A stretch of DNA of 5,536 nt, taken from NCBI GenBank assembly GCA_937969125.1, contig CALBVA010000002.1, positions 1 through 5,536 on the forward strand, written 5' to 3'. Below the pieces are notes generated by a model. That model was not told where the DNA came from. It ran no database searches and worked only from the letters and a program-made list of their open reading frames with translations. The DNA is from an uncultured Verrucomicrobiales bacterium (GTDB lineage Bacteria; Verrucomicrobiota; Verrucomicrobiia; Verrucomicrobiales; Akkermansiaceae). Numbering within the stretch: the first letter of the stretch is position 1; each line of letters begins with the position of its first letter. Positions 1-5,404 of this stretch are shown in pieces. Made by a program: the position numbers and the translations under genes.

Positions 1-287
1 TGATCGCCAAGGAGGCCACCAAAGAAGTTATAGAGCCCCTCGATCAACCACTCGGCGAAGTTTTGGAATCCCTGTGGGATGTGGGAGATCTTTCCGGCAG
101 CGGCGCGGCAAAAGAGAACGATGATTCCGGTGGCGAGCCACGTCATCAACATCGAGTTCGAAATCGGCCCTAAGACGGATTCCGAATAGAGAGGAAGTTT
201 ATGACCACCCTCTGCGGCGAAGACCGATGGCGCGGACGCAAAGAGCGTGGCCATGAGAACGGTGGGAAAGCGGAAAAAATTGGACAT
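1..287 (-). CDS. atpB: ATP synthase F0 subunit a (partial, N-terminal 95 codons)
   Basis: This is the start of the membrane subunit a of F-type ATP synthase, which forms the proton half-channels beside the c-ring. The gene begins at ATG 287-285 and runs off the left edge in frame. Residues 1-24 look like a signal peptide: Phe/Arg near the start, a hydrophobic core (TVLMATLFASA) and a small-residue site around SVFA/AE. The subunit-a hallmark follows at about residues 44-95: NSMLMTWLATGIIVLF is the first conserved membrane helix, then a cytoplasmic link ending in IPQGFQNFAEWLIEGLYNF, typical of the family before helix 2. The catalytic Arg and the later helices lie outside the window. The start is supported by GGAGG six bases upstream of the ATG. 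It is probably the first gene of an atp operon continuing leftward, which is inferred from usual gene order (a, c, b, delta, alpha...). Confidence 0.93.
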   Translation of the reverse strand, partial: MSNFFRFPTVLMATLFASAPSVFAAEGGHKLPLYSESVLGPISNSMLMTWLATGIIVLFCRAAAGKISHIPQGFQNFAEWLIEGLYNFFGGLLGD

Positions 288-293
288 TACTGA

Positions 294-298
294 CCTCC
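294..298 (-). promoter_or_regulatory. Strong ribosome binding site of atpB
   Basis: On the minus strand GGAGG is followed by six bases (TCAGTA) and then the ATG at 287. This is the only near-consensus Shine-Dalgarno sequence at a gene start in the window, and it fixes the atpB start. Confidence 0.8.
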
Positions 299-319
299 CG
301 GAAACTCGGGACGGGGGCG

Positions 320-347
320 ATTTAGCCAGAGGCCGGATGGCAAGCAA
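320..347 (-). promoter_or_regulatory. Candidate promoter of the atp operon
   Basis: On the minus strand there is a -35-like TTGCTT (347-342), a 16-base spacer and a -10-like CTAAAT (325-320). The -10 is preceded by TGG, which could act as an extended -10. Transcription would start near 313, giving a leader of about 25 bases before the atpB ATG. The match to the sigma-70 consensus is only moderate. The support is its position between the palindrome at 354-373 and the ribosome binding site. Confidence 0.35.
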
Positions 348-353
348 GATGAA

Positions 354-373
354 TTTGTGAAAAATTTCACAAA
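354..373. promoter_or_regulatory. CRP/FNR-type palindromic operator upstream of atpB
   Basis: TTTGTGA and TCACAAA are perfect inverted halves separated by six bases (AAAATT), so the core is an exact TGTGA-N6-TCACA. That is the classical binding pattern of CRP-family regulators. Its centre (363.5) lies about 76 bases upstream of the atpB ATG and about 50 bases upstream of the candidate transcription start, in the gap between the end of the pseudokinase gene and atpB. The symmetry is seen directly; binding by a CRP-family protein is inferred. It could alternatively be an operator for another dimeric regulator. Confidence 0.45.
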
Positions 374-428
374 GTCCGATTCACCCCGTAGGTATCAGGA
401 ATTTCGCGACTTCCAGATAAGGTGATAT

Positions 429-1934
429 TCACCGTCGAAGGACGACCCGAAAGCCCAAATCCGGGCGACGGACATTCCGGCTTTCCAGCCAAAGAAGAGT
501 CGAGGGTCCGGATCCCGGATCAGAAAATACTCCACCGGCTGCGACCGGTTTTTTTGGGCTGAGGCGGTCGGCGGGGTTTGCTTCGAGGCGGGCGGTCCAC
601 TCGCGCACGCTCCCTGCAGTAGCCAGCAATTGCGCCCCGGTGAGATCCTCCGAGGGGAGGTCGACAGGCCCCCAAGAGGCGATTTTGTCCGATGCCCCTT
701 GATAAAACGCGGCGGCGGTCCACTCGGCGAGGGTAGGGAGCCGGTTGCGGGACCATTGGGAATAAGCGTAAGCATCCCACCAATCGATTCCGACGACCGG
801 ACAACGCATCGCCATGGCTCTCCCCTGCCAGACTTCGCCCTTCACGGCTGCGACCCAAAGCGCTTTCCAGTCATCCGGTTCGTGGGATTTCTTGGAATTC
901 GGCTGATCAGGATGTTGAAAAGGCGTGGGATCTTCGACTTCGAGGAACTTTTGGTATTCGGTCAATGACACCTCCGTCCGGCTGATCTTGTAGGCCTGGG
1001 TAATCGGGAGCTTCGTGCCATCGGGCAGGTCATATTCGCCCGTCGGGATTTCCACGAAGGGCAGAAGTTCGTCATCTCCAGCATTAGGATCGAGCGGATC
1101 TTTTTTGCCAATTCCCATCGCCATCAGGACCCCGGCCACCGCTGCAATCAGGAGTAGCCCCCCGAGGAGAGCCCAGACTGTTGCTGGAACTTTTTTGCGA
1201 GGTTTGTCCGCCACGTCAATCTCCGGCGCGACCGGTGGCTCAATGACCTCCACCCCTTCCAGCTGTTCACGCACTTCGGTGGAGAGCTTGGAGATCTGAC
1301 TCCAGGTGAGGGGAATCTCGCGCTCCATATCAGCCATGTATCCACAAAGGGAGTGGGCCCGCGTCGCGCCGGGCTCGCCGGGCTTAATCATGTCATCAAA
1401 GACCGCTCCAAGGAGCTGCTTCGCGCGGGTATTGGTCTCCTCGAGGCGCTCGCCATCAACAGCGAGGTTCATGGTCCGCAGATGGGTGCCATTCTCCACT
1501 ACGATGTGATGGAGGCCGAATTCCACTGTCGCGATGTCGTTTCTCTCGAAAAAAAGCATCGCGGCCGAGAGCTGCTGGAGCAGCTTCATGAGTTCCAGCG
1601 GGGTCAATTGCCGCTCCTGCTCATACCATTCTTCCAGATTATCTCCTTCAAGCCGTTCCCGTGCGAAGTAAGTGCCGCTTTCATTGGAGACAGCTTCATA
1701 GACGCTGCCGATATTAGAGTGGGTAACGAGAGCCTTTGCGCGGACATCGGCCAGGAAAGCCTCCACCCATGCGGGGTCTTTCGCTGCTTCCACCTTTAGC
1801 ATCTCTAACATGACGGGACGCTGCATGGAGATCTGCTCGGCCTCCCAGGTCCGCGTGACCTGCCCTTCACTGATGGCTTTTACGAGTCGGTAATCACCGA
1901 CTGTGTCTCCTCTTTTCCGCACTCCTTCGGTCAT
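429..1934 (-). CDS. Membrane-anchored pseudokinase with degenerate FGE-sulfatase-type domain
   Basis: The protein has 501 aa counted from ATG 1934. Residues ~13-225 follow a Ser/Thr protein kinase plan but lack its catalytic residues. GDYRLVKAISEG stands where the glycine loop should be. PVMLEML replaces VALK, so the ATP-binding Lys is Glu44. TVEFGLHH replaces HRDLKPxN (~136-143), and MNL replaces DFG (~155-157). A basic KPRKK stretch precedes one membrane helix at ~251-276, so by the positive-inside rule the N-terminus is cytoplasmic and the C-terminus outside. Residues ~290-501 are an FGE/SUMF1-type (C-type-lectin-like) domain: PTGEYDLP, ISRTEVSLTEYQKF, CPVVGIDWWDAYAY, RLPTLAEW, GSVREW, terminal LGFRVV. 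The cysteine pair of active FGE is absent, and EWT stands where EWC is common. Both domains therefore look non-enzymatic and probably bind or scaffold. The gene follows the TPR gene after 24 bases, probably as one transcript. An in-frame TTG at 1946, 10 bases after a GAGG, is an alternative start adding four residues; the ATG itself has no clear ribosome binding site. Confidence 0.82.
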   Translation of the reverse strand: MTEGVRKRGDTVGDYRLVKAISEGQVTRTWEAEQISMQRPVMLEMLKVEAAKDPAWVEAFLADVRAKALVTHSNIGSVYEAVSNESGTYFARERLEGDNLEEWYEQERQLTPLELMKLLQQLSAAMLFFERNDIATVEFGLHHIVVENGTHLRTMNLAVDGERLEETNTRAKQLLGAVFDDMIKPGEPGATRAHSLCGYMADMEREIPLTWSQISKLSTEVREQLEGVEVIEPPVAPEIDVADKPRKKVPATVWALLGGLLLIAAVAGVLMAMGIGKKDPLDPNAGDDELLPFVEIPTGEYDLPDGTKLPITQAYKISRTEVSLTEYQKFLEVEDPTPFQHPDQPNSKKSHEPDDWKALWVAAVKGEVWQGRAMAMRCPVVGIDWWDAYAYSQWSRNRLPTLAEWTAAAFYQGASDKIASWGPVDLPSEDLTGAQLLATAGSVREWTARLEANPADRLSPKKPVAAGGVFSDPGSGPSTLLWLESRNVRRPDLGFRVVLRR

Positions 1935-1958
1935 ATTTAAAAACAAGGCGGGGATACC

Positions 1959-3113
1959 TCACTCACCGAACTTCGGCAACCCCTCACTCGGGTCCGCAAT
2001 TCTGGGCAGGACCGTTCCAGGGGCCGCCATCTCCTCCAGGTCCTCGATGGACAATCCATCCAGCTCCTCTTTCCACGCGTTCAGACTTTCGGGAGTTTCC
2101 TCGTGCAGCCCAAGGGTGCGCGGCTGGGCGCGGACATCGACGAGCCGTCCGTGATAATAGAGCTTTGCAACAAAGCCGAAGAACTTCCGCTCTCCAAAGA
2201 GCAAGCCACTCGCAGCATCCTGATCCGGCACAATATACCATGCCTCCGCGACTTCCTCCCCATCCGCCCAATCCGTCCTCTCCCCCAGCCAGCCGCCGCC
2301 AAGGTCTCCGTCCTTAATGATAGCGCGGGTCACTTTCCCATCCACCTCCTCATAGAACTGCACCTTGAGATCGAGCTTCTGCGAGTCGAAGTCGCGATTT
2401 GGAGAGATCTCCACCGGGAGGAAGAGCTTGCGAAGTTCGCCGGATTCATCGCGTTCCGGAGCCGCAATCCTCCCCCAGCCTAGATTGGCGAGATTCTTCA
2501 CGTCCGGGACCAGCCCGTGGGCCAGCTTGAATCCCGCCTTTTCATAAAGTGATCCCGCAGACAGGACGCCGAGCTGATAAACCCGTAGGAAGTATTTCGC
2601 AGCCTCGCCCTCGTGACCGAGGCCCTCGAAATTCGTGCCCAGTGAATAGAGAACATTTGCGTTCATGGGATCCATTTCCTCCGCCTCACTCAGCTTCGCA
2701 TGCGCTACCATCAGGTCCCCCATCACCCGAGCCTCCCGGGCTTCCTCGATCAATTTCTCCACCAAAGGATCAGCGGTAGAGGGCGGGGTATTCAGCACCT
2801 CGAACTCGTGCACCTCTGGAGTAGTGTCCTCAGGGACTTCCACCGGCACCTCGGCGATCGAGGGCTCGGGCTTTGGCTCTGCCTTCGGCTCGAGCTTCGG
2901 CGGAGCGACCCTCACCGGGCCGTTGCTGGAGGAAGGGATCATGATGTATTTCTCCACCACCCGGGCCTCTGGAGCGGGGCCGGAGTCATTGCCCCGCGTG
3001 GCCATCGCCACACCGACGGACATGAGCTGTGCAAAGGCCACCAAGCCCATGACCCAGCAGGAGACATGGAAGGCGCCGAGATTGAGCTTGCCGGTTTCAG
3101 GTGAATTCTTCAT
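1959..3113 (-). CDS. Membrane-anchored TPR-like protein with Pro/Lys/Glu-rich stalk
   Basis: The protein has 384 aa from ATG 3113 and its specific function is not recognised. Residues ~13-38 form a single hydrophobic segment after a short N-terminus with two lysines, so it is a signal anchor with the rest probably outside the cytoplasm. Residues ~68-115 are low-complexity and rich in Pro, Lys and Glu (PPKLEPKAEPKPEP), a typical periplasm-spanning spacer. Residues ~116-200 are helical with TPR-like spacing: EAREARVMGDLMVAHAKLSEAEEMDP, then NANVLYSLGTNFEGLGHEGEAAKYF. Residues ~210-335 look beta-rich (KLFLPVEISPNRDF, KLDLKVQFYEEVDG, FFGFVAKLYYHGRLVDVR) and match no domain I can name. The tail (~340-384) is acidic. 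It is the first gene of a two-gene unit with the pseudokinase/FGE gene. The reading frame stays open back to 3287, but that extension would overlap the start of pabB antisense, and the hydrophobic anchor would no longer be N-terminal. I therefore chose the ATG at 3113, although no clear ribosome binding site precedes it. Confidence 0.78.
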   Translation of the reverse strand: MKNSPETGKLNLGAFHVSCWVMGLVAFAQLMSVGVAMATRGNDSGPAPEARVVEKYIMIPSSSNGPVRVAPPKLEPKAEPKPEPSIAEVPVEVPEDTTPEVHEFEVLNTPPSTADPLVEKLIEEAREARVMGDLMVAHAKLSEAEEMDPMNANVLYSLGTNFEGLGHEGEAAKYFLRVYQLGVLSAGSLYEKAGFKLAHGLVPDVKNLANLGWGRIAAPERDESGELRKLFLPVEISPNRDFDSQKLDLKVQFYEEVDGKVTRAIIKDGDLGGGWLGERTDWADGEEVAEAWYIVPDQDAASGLLFGERKFFGFVAKLYYHGRLVDVRAQPRTLGLHEETPESLNAWKEELDGLSIEDLEEMAAPGTVLPRIADPSEGLPKFGE

Positions 3114-3125
3114 CTGGAGAACCAG

Positions 3126-3154
3126 TCTAAACGACAGCCTCCCCGCCAGATCAA
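3126..3154 (-). promoter_or_regulatory. Weak candidate promoter of the TPR/pseudokinase pair
   Basis: On the minus strand TTGATC (3154-3149) and TTTAGA (3131-3126) are separated by exactly 17 bases. The -10 match is poor (3 of 6), and the transcript would have a leader of only about 5-10 bases. It is listed because the divergent gap of 58 bases must hold, or lie next to, the promoters of both directions, and nothing better is visible for this strand. Confidence 0.22.
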
Positions 3155-3171
3155 TCACCAATTCATCCCAC

Positions 3172-4413
3172 ATGCTGCGCAGCTCCACCCTCCTCCCCCG
3201 CTCCCTCGCGCTGGACGCCGCACCGGATGAGGTCATGCGCCGCCTCGCCCACCTGCCGGGGCTGGTCTTCTTTGACACCGTGGGCAACCTTCCTACAAAT
3301 CATGATCCGCCTGTTTCGATCATCGGAGCACGGCCCGTGGAAATCCTGACTGGTGACATTGCCAATCCCGCCTCACTCGAGAAATCGTTGGCGATCTGGA
3401 AGCAGGACGCCGGTCCTGATCTCGGCTTTCCCGTCGGCGCGGCCTGCGGCTGGGTGGACTATGATGGCCAATACACCTTCGGCATTTATCCGGAGCTCCT
3501 CATCCACCATCACCAGACCGGTCAATGGTGGGAGACCGGAGACCTTTCATCCGAGCTTCGTGCGCCCGCGCCGACCCGTGACTACGACATTGGCCCATGG
3601 AGGCCCTCGTTGGAAAAGGAGGAATTCATCAGCGCGGTCCGCCGAGTGAAGGACTATATCGCAGCCGGTGACATTTATCAGGTCAATCTCTCACGTCGTC
3701 TGCGCGCGGAGTGCCGGGCACCGGACGGGCTGCTACCCCTGTACGAAAAACTTCGTACTTCTTCACCCGCTCCCAGCGCGGCCTACCTGAACCTCGCCGA
3801 TCGCGAGGTCCTCTCCTCCTCTCCCGAGACCTTCCTCCGTTTTTCCGGTCGTGGCATCGAGACCCGCCCGATCAAAGGCACCCGCCCGCGCTTTTCCGAT
3901 CCCGAGCTGGACTCAAAATCGGCCTTCGACCTGCAGCGCTCCGAAAAGGAAACCGCCGAGCTGGTAATGATCACTGATCTCCTCCGCAACGATCTCGGAC
4001 AAGTCTGCGAATTTGGATCGGTACAAGTCACCGACATGCTCCAGCTCGAGAAACTTCAGCACGTTCATCATCTGGTCTCGACGGTTCGCGGCACCCTGCG
4101 GGAGGACCAATCCCCAGTGCAGGCTCTCAGTGCCTGCTTCCCCGGCGGCTCGATCACGGGTGCACCGAAGAAACGCGCCACCGAGATCATCGCCGAGCTG
4201 GAACCGACTTCGCGCGGTCTCTATACGGGAGCGATTGGCTACTTCGGCTTCAATGGCGAATCGCAATTCAACATCGCGATCCGCTCACTCATTCATGAGA
4301 ACGGCCAGCTGGACTACCACGTCGGCGCGGGCATCGTGGCGGACTCTGATCCTGAAGCGGAGTTCGAGGAAACCGAGCACAAGGCCCGCGGCGTGAGACT
4401 GGCTCTGCAGTGA
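3172..4413 (+). CDS. pabB: Aminodeoxychorismate synthase component I (p-aminobenzoate synthase)
   Basis: This enzyme takes chorismate plus ammonia, delivered by the glutaminase PabA, to 4-amino-4-deoxychorismate, the p-aminobenzoate precursor of folate in the cytoplasm. The protein has 413 aa, slightly shorter than the roughly 450 aa of E. coli PabB. An N-terminal sandwich domain (~1-140) has LPGLVFFD and GAACGWVDYDGQYTFGIYPE. The chorismate-binding domain (~145-413) has GDIYQVNLSRR (~166-176), SSSPETFLRF, PIKGTRPR (Lys235), ETAELVMITDLLRNDLG, HHLVSTVRG, FPGGSITGAPKK (~323-334), YTGAIGYFGFNG and VGAGIVADSDPEAEFEET. The Lys in PIKGT is the PabB signature; anthranilate synthase (TrpE) has Ala there. 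The frame is open upstream to 2665, but that part is antisense to the TPR gene. ATG 3172 is the first Met giving a normal family N-terminus, although it has no visible ribosome binding site. No pabA or pabC is in the window. Confidence 0.93.
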   Translation: MLRSSTLLPRSLALDAAPDEVMRRLAHLPGLVFFDTVGNLPTNHDPPVSIIGARPVEILTGDIANPASLEKSLAIWKQDAGPDLGFPVGAACGWVDYDGQYTFGIYPELLIHHHQTGQWWETGDLSSELRAPAPTRDYDIGPWRPSLEKEEFISAVRRVKDYIAAGDIYQVNLSRRLRAECRAPDGLLPLYEKLRTSSPAPSAAYLNLADREVLSSSPETFLRFSGRGIETRPIKGTRPRFSDPELDSKSAFDLQRSEKETAELVMITDLLRNDLGQVCEFGSVQVTDMLQLEKLQHVHHLVSTVRGTLREDQSPVQALSACFPGGSITGAPKKRATEIIAELEPTSRGLYTGAIGYFGFNGESQFNIAIRSLIHENGQLDYHVGAGIVADSDPEAEFEETEHKARGVRLALQ

Positions 4414-4422
4414 GACATTGCT

Positions 4423-4611
4423 CTACTTCTTCCAGATCGACTTTATCTCATAGACGGTGATCGAGGCGATCTTCGCCTCCGGATTAATCACGAAGCGGGG
4501 ACCTTTTTCGATGTGCAGGCAACCCTGAGCGAAGGTTGCTCCTTCGATCAAGCGGTGGTGGTAGGATTCGTCTGGTAAAACAGGTGATAAAAACTGTCCT
4601 GATAATAGGTG
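4423..4611 (-). pseudogene. Possible remnant of a minus-strand gene (C-terminal fragment)
   Basis: A minus-strand frame stays open for 62 codons between a TGA at 4614-4612 and a TAG at 4425-4423. It has no ATG start; the only candidate is a TTG at 4551. Its translation has an ordinary protein-like composition: PDESYHHRLIEG, then GCLHIEKGPRFVINPEAKI, ending in ASITVYEIKSIWKK. It looks like the C-terminal end of a soluble domain rather than random frame, but I recognise no family. It could be the decayed tail of a lost gene, a very short gene starting at TTG 4551, or chance. The evidence is composition only. Confidence 0.25.
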
Positions 4612-4657
4612 TCATTGACAAATAACTCAGCTCCTAACAGCAACAAGTCACAATGAC

Positions 4658-4678
4658 GAAAATCCCGGGGAGATTTTC
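4658..4678. repeat. Inverted repeat (7-bp stem) in the leader of the HExxH gene
   Basis: GAAAATC and GATTTTC are exact inverted copies around a 7-base loop (CCGGGGA). The structure lies 77-98 bases upstream of the next start codon. No T tract follows on either strand, so it is not a classical terminator. It could be an operator or an RNA hairpin. Confidence 0.4.
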
Positions 4679-4702
4679 CGCGTAATCTGCCTCACTTTCG
4701 CG

Positions 4703-4723
4703 CGAATCTATGTCTAAGATTCG
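4703..4723. repeat. Second inverted repeat (7-bp stem) in the leader of the HExxH gene
   Basis: CGAATCT and AGATTCG are exact inverted copies around a 7-base loop (ATGTCTA). It has the same stem and loop lengths as the hairpin at 4658-4678, lies 24 bases beyond it, and ends 32 bases before the ATG. A run of seven A follows at 4730-4736, i.e. a T run on the other strand but on the wrong side for a minus-strand terminator. Confidence 0.4.
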
Positions 4724-4755
4724 ACCAGCAAAAAAAGCCCACCCCCTCTTCAACG

Positions 4756-5274
4756 ATGTTTGCCATTCCCGCCGCCTTCCTCGCCCTCGCCGGTGCCGGA
4801 CCCGGTGCGCTCTGGATCAAGTGGCACGAATTTAAGATCCGCTCCAAAGGCTCCCCCCTCCCCGATGACCTCCGAAACTGGGCGCGCGCGATGGGAGTTT
4901 ATCGTCCGGGACGCATCCGCTTTCTGGAGAAGGAATCAGTCCCGCTACCCGCGCCGATGTTTCTGCGGCGGATCGTGAGTCGGTTGGGGTTTCCGGCGAC
5001 CGGGATCTCCGGTCTCTGCCTTCGGCGTGGCATTTATCTAGAGGCAGGAAATCCAAACACCGAAGCCGTCCTACGACACGAACTCATCCACACCCGCCAG
5101 TATCAGGAAGCGGGAAATATTTTCTTCTTCCTCCTCAGCTACCTCTTCCAGTGCCTCACGCAGGGATATGAAGATTGCGCGATGGAGCAGGAGGCCCGGG
5201 AGGACGCCAAAGCGAGACCCGCAATCAAGGATCCCACATCCTCGCCCGGATTTCGCGGGCCGGGGATTGCTTAA
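4756..5274 (+). CDS. Small membrane-associated HExxH protein (metallopeptidase-like)
   Basis: The protein has 172 aa. A hydrophobic N-terminus (residues 2-21, FAIPAAFLALAGAGPGALW) is followed by a basic stretch (KWHEFKIRSKG). The middle part is Arg-rich and contains an APMFLRR segment. The key motif is RHELIHTRQYQEAG at ~107-120: His108 and His112 would bind zinc and Glu109 would be the catalytic base. A hydrophobic segment follows (~121-136, NIFFFLLSYLFQCL). YEDCAMEQEARED at ~138-150 supplies a possible third ligand (Glu144 or Glu146). This arrangement matches a group of small uncharacterised bacterial proteins with RHELxHxRQY followed by an ExEAR motif; no substrate is known to me. The tail is Pro/Gly-rich and may be disordered. 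ATG 4756 has no ribosome binding site, but no other start gives the N-terminal hydrophobic segment. It faces the minus-strand gene at 5405 and is probably transcribed alone. Confidence 0.72.
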   Translation: MFAIPAAFLALAGAGPGALWIKWHEFKIRSKGSPLPDDLRNWARAMGVYRPGRIRFLEKESVPLPAPMFLRRIVSRLGFPATGISGLCLRRGIYLEAGNPNTEAVLRHELIHTRQYQEAGNIFFFLLSYLFQCLTQGYEDCAMEQEAREDAKARPAIKDPTSSPGFRGPGIA

Positions 5275-5301
5275 ATTTGGGAATGATTGAATCTCCCCGT
5301 G

Positions 5302-5343
5302 GCAAGCCTCAGCGCTCGCCCGCGCTGACTTTGCTACGCAAAG
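5302..5343. terminator. Palindrome in the convergent gap, possible bidirectional terminator
   Basis: TCAGCGC (5309-5315) and GCGCTGA (5322-5328) form a perfect 7-bp stem around a 6-base loop. Outside it, GCAAG (5302-5306) can pair with CTTTGC (5329-5334), extending the stem across a small bulge. The same CTTTGC is also a perfect inverted copy of GCAAAG (5338-5343) with a 3-base loop, so two structures compete. It lies between convergent genes, the expected place for a shared terminator, but neither strand has a T tract directly after the stem. Confidence 0.4.
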
Positions 5344-5404
5344 AAGGGGTATCTTCATTTCTTTTGGGAGTTTAGATCGCCGCAAGCGGTGGGGAATCAG
5401 ACCC

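Larger units (their letters stand above)
4414..4755. other. 342-bp intergenic region between pabB and the HExxH gene
   Basis: No convincing complete gene lies here. The left half holds the possible remnant described separately. The right half is more AT-rich and carries two perfect short hairpins (4658-4678 and 4703-4723). A -10-like GATAAT is at 4601-4606 and an isolated TTGACA at 4615-4620, but the two do not combine into a properly spaced plus-strand promoter. There is no clear rho-independent terminator after pabB: the best hairpin, 4463-4479, has no T tract. The promoter of the HExxH gene probably lies here, but I cannot place it. Confidence 0.5.

Noticed and set aside
421..433. GGTGA/TCACC hairpin overlapping the stop codon at 429
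   Set aside because: The stem is only 5 bp with a 3-base loop and no T tract, so it is too weak to call a terminator.
395..775. 126-codon minus-strand open frame
   Set aside because: It is an out-of-frame shadow of the FGE-type domain with an unlikely Pro/Ser/Arg-rich composition.
1353..1799. 148-codon plus-strand open frame
   Set aside because: It is antisense to the pseudokinase domain, whose kinase-like pattern is clear on the other strand; it has no recognisable motif.
2665..3171. 169-codon upstream extension of the pabB frame
   Set aside because: It is antisense to the TPR gene. Its Ser/Thr/Gly-rich composition is the complement of that gene's Pro/Glu/Lys-rich stalk, and PabB proteins have no such N-terminal region.
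3114..3287. 58-codon N-terminal extension of the TPR gene
   Set aside because: It would overlap the pabB coding start antisense, is rich in Arg and Ser, and moves the membrane anchor away from the N-terminus.
3913..4266. 117-codon minus-strand open frame inside pabB
   Set aside because: The plus strand carries unmistakable chorismate-binding motifs here, so this is a shadow frame.
3172..4413. Anthranilate synthase component I (TrpE) as identity of the 3172 gene
   Set aside because: The motif is PIKGT with Lys235, typical of PabB; TrpE has Ala at that position, and no trp gene is nearby.
4463..4479. Hairpin GAGGCG/CGCCTC after pabB as a terminator
   Set aside because: The 6-bp stem is real, but no T tract follows on either strand and it lies within the possible remnant frame.
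4615..4620. Perfect -35 hexamer TTGACA
   Set aside because: No -10-like sequence lies 16-18 bases downstream (the bases there are CAGCAA), so it is probably chance.
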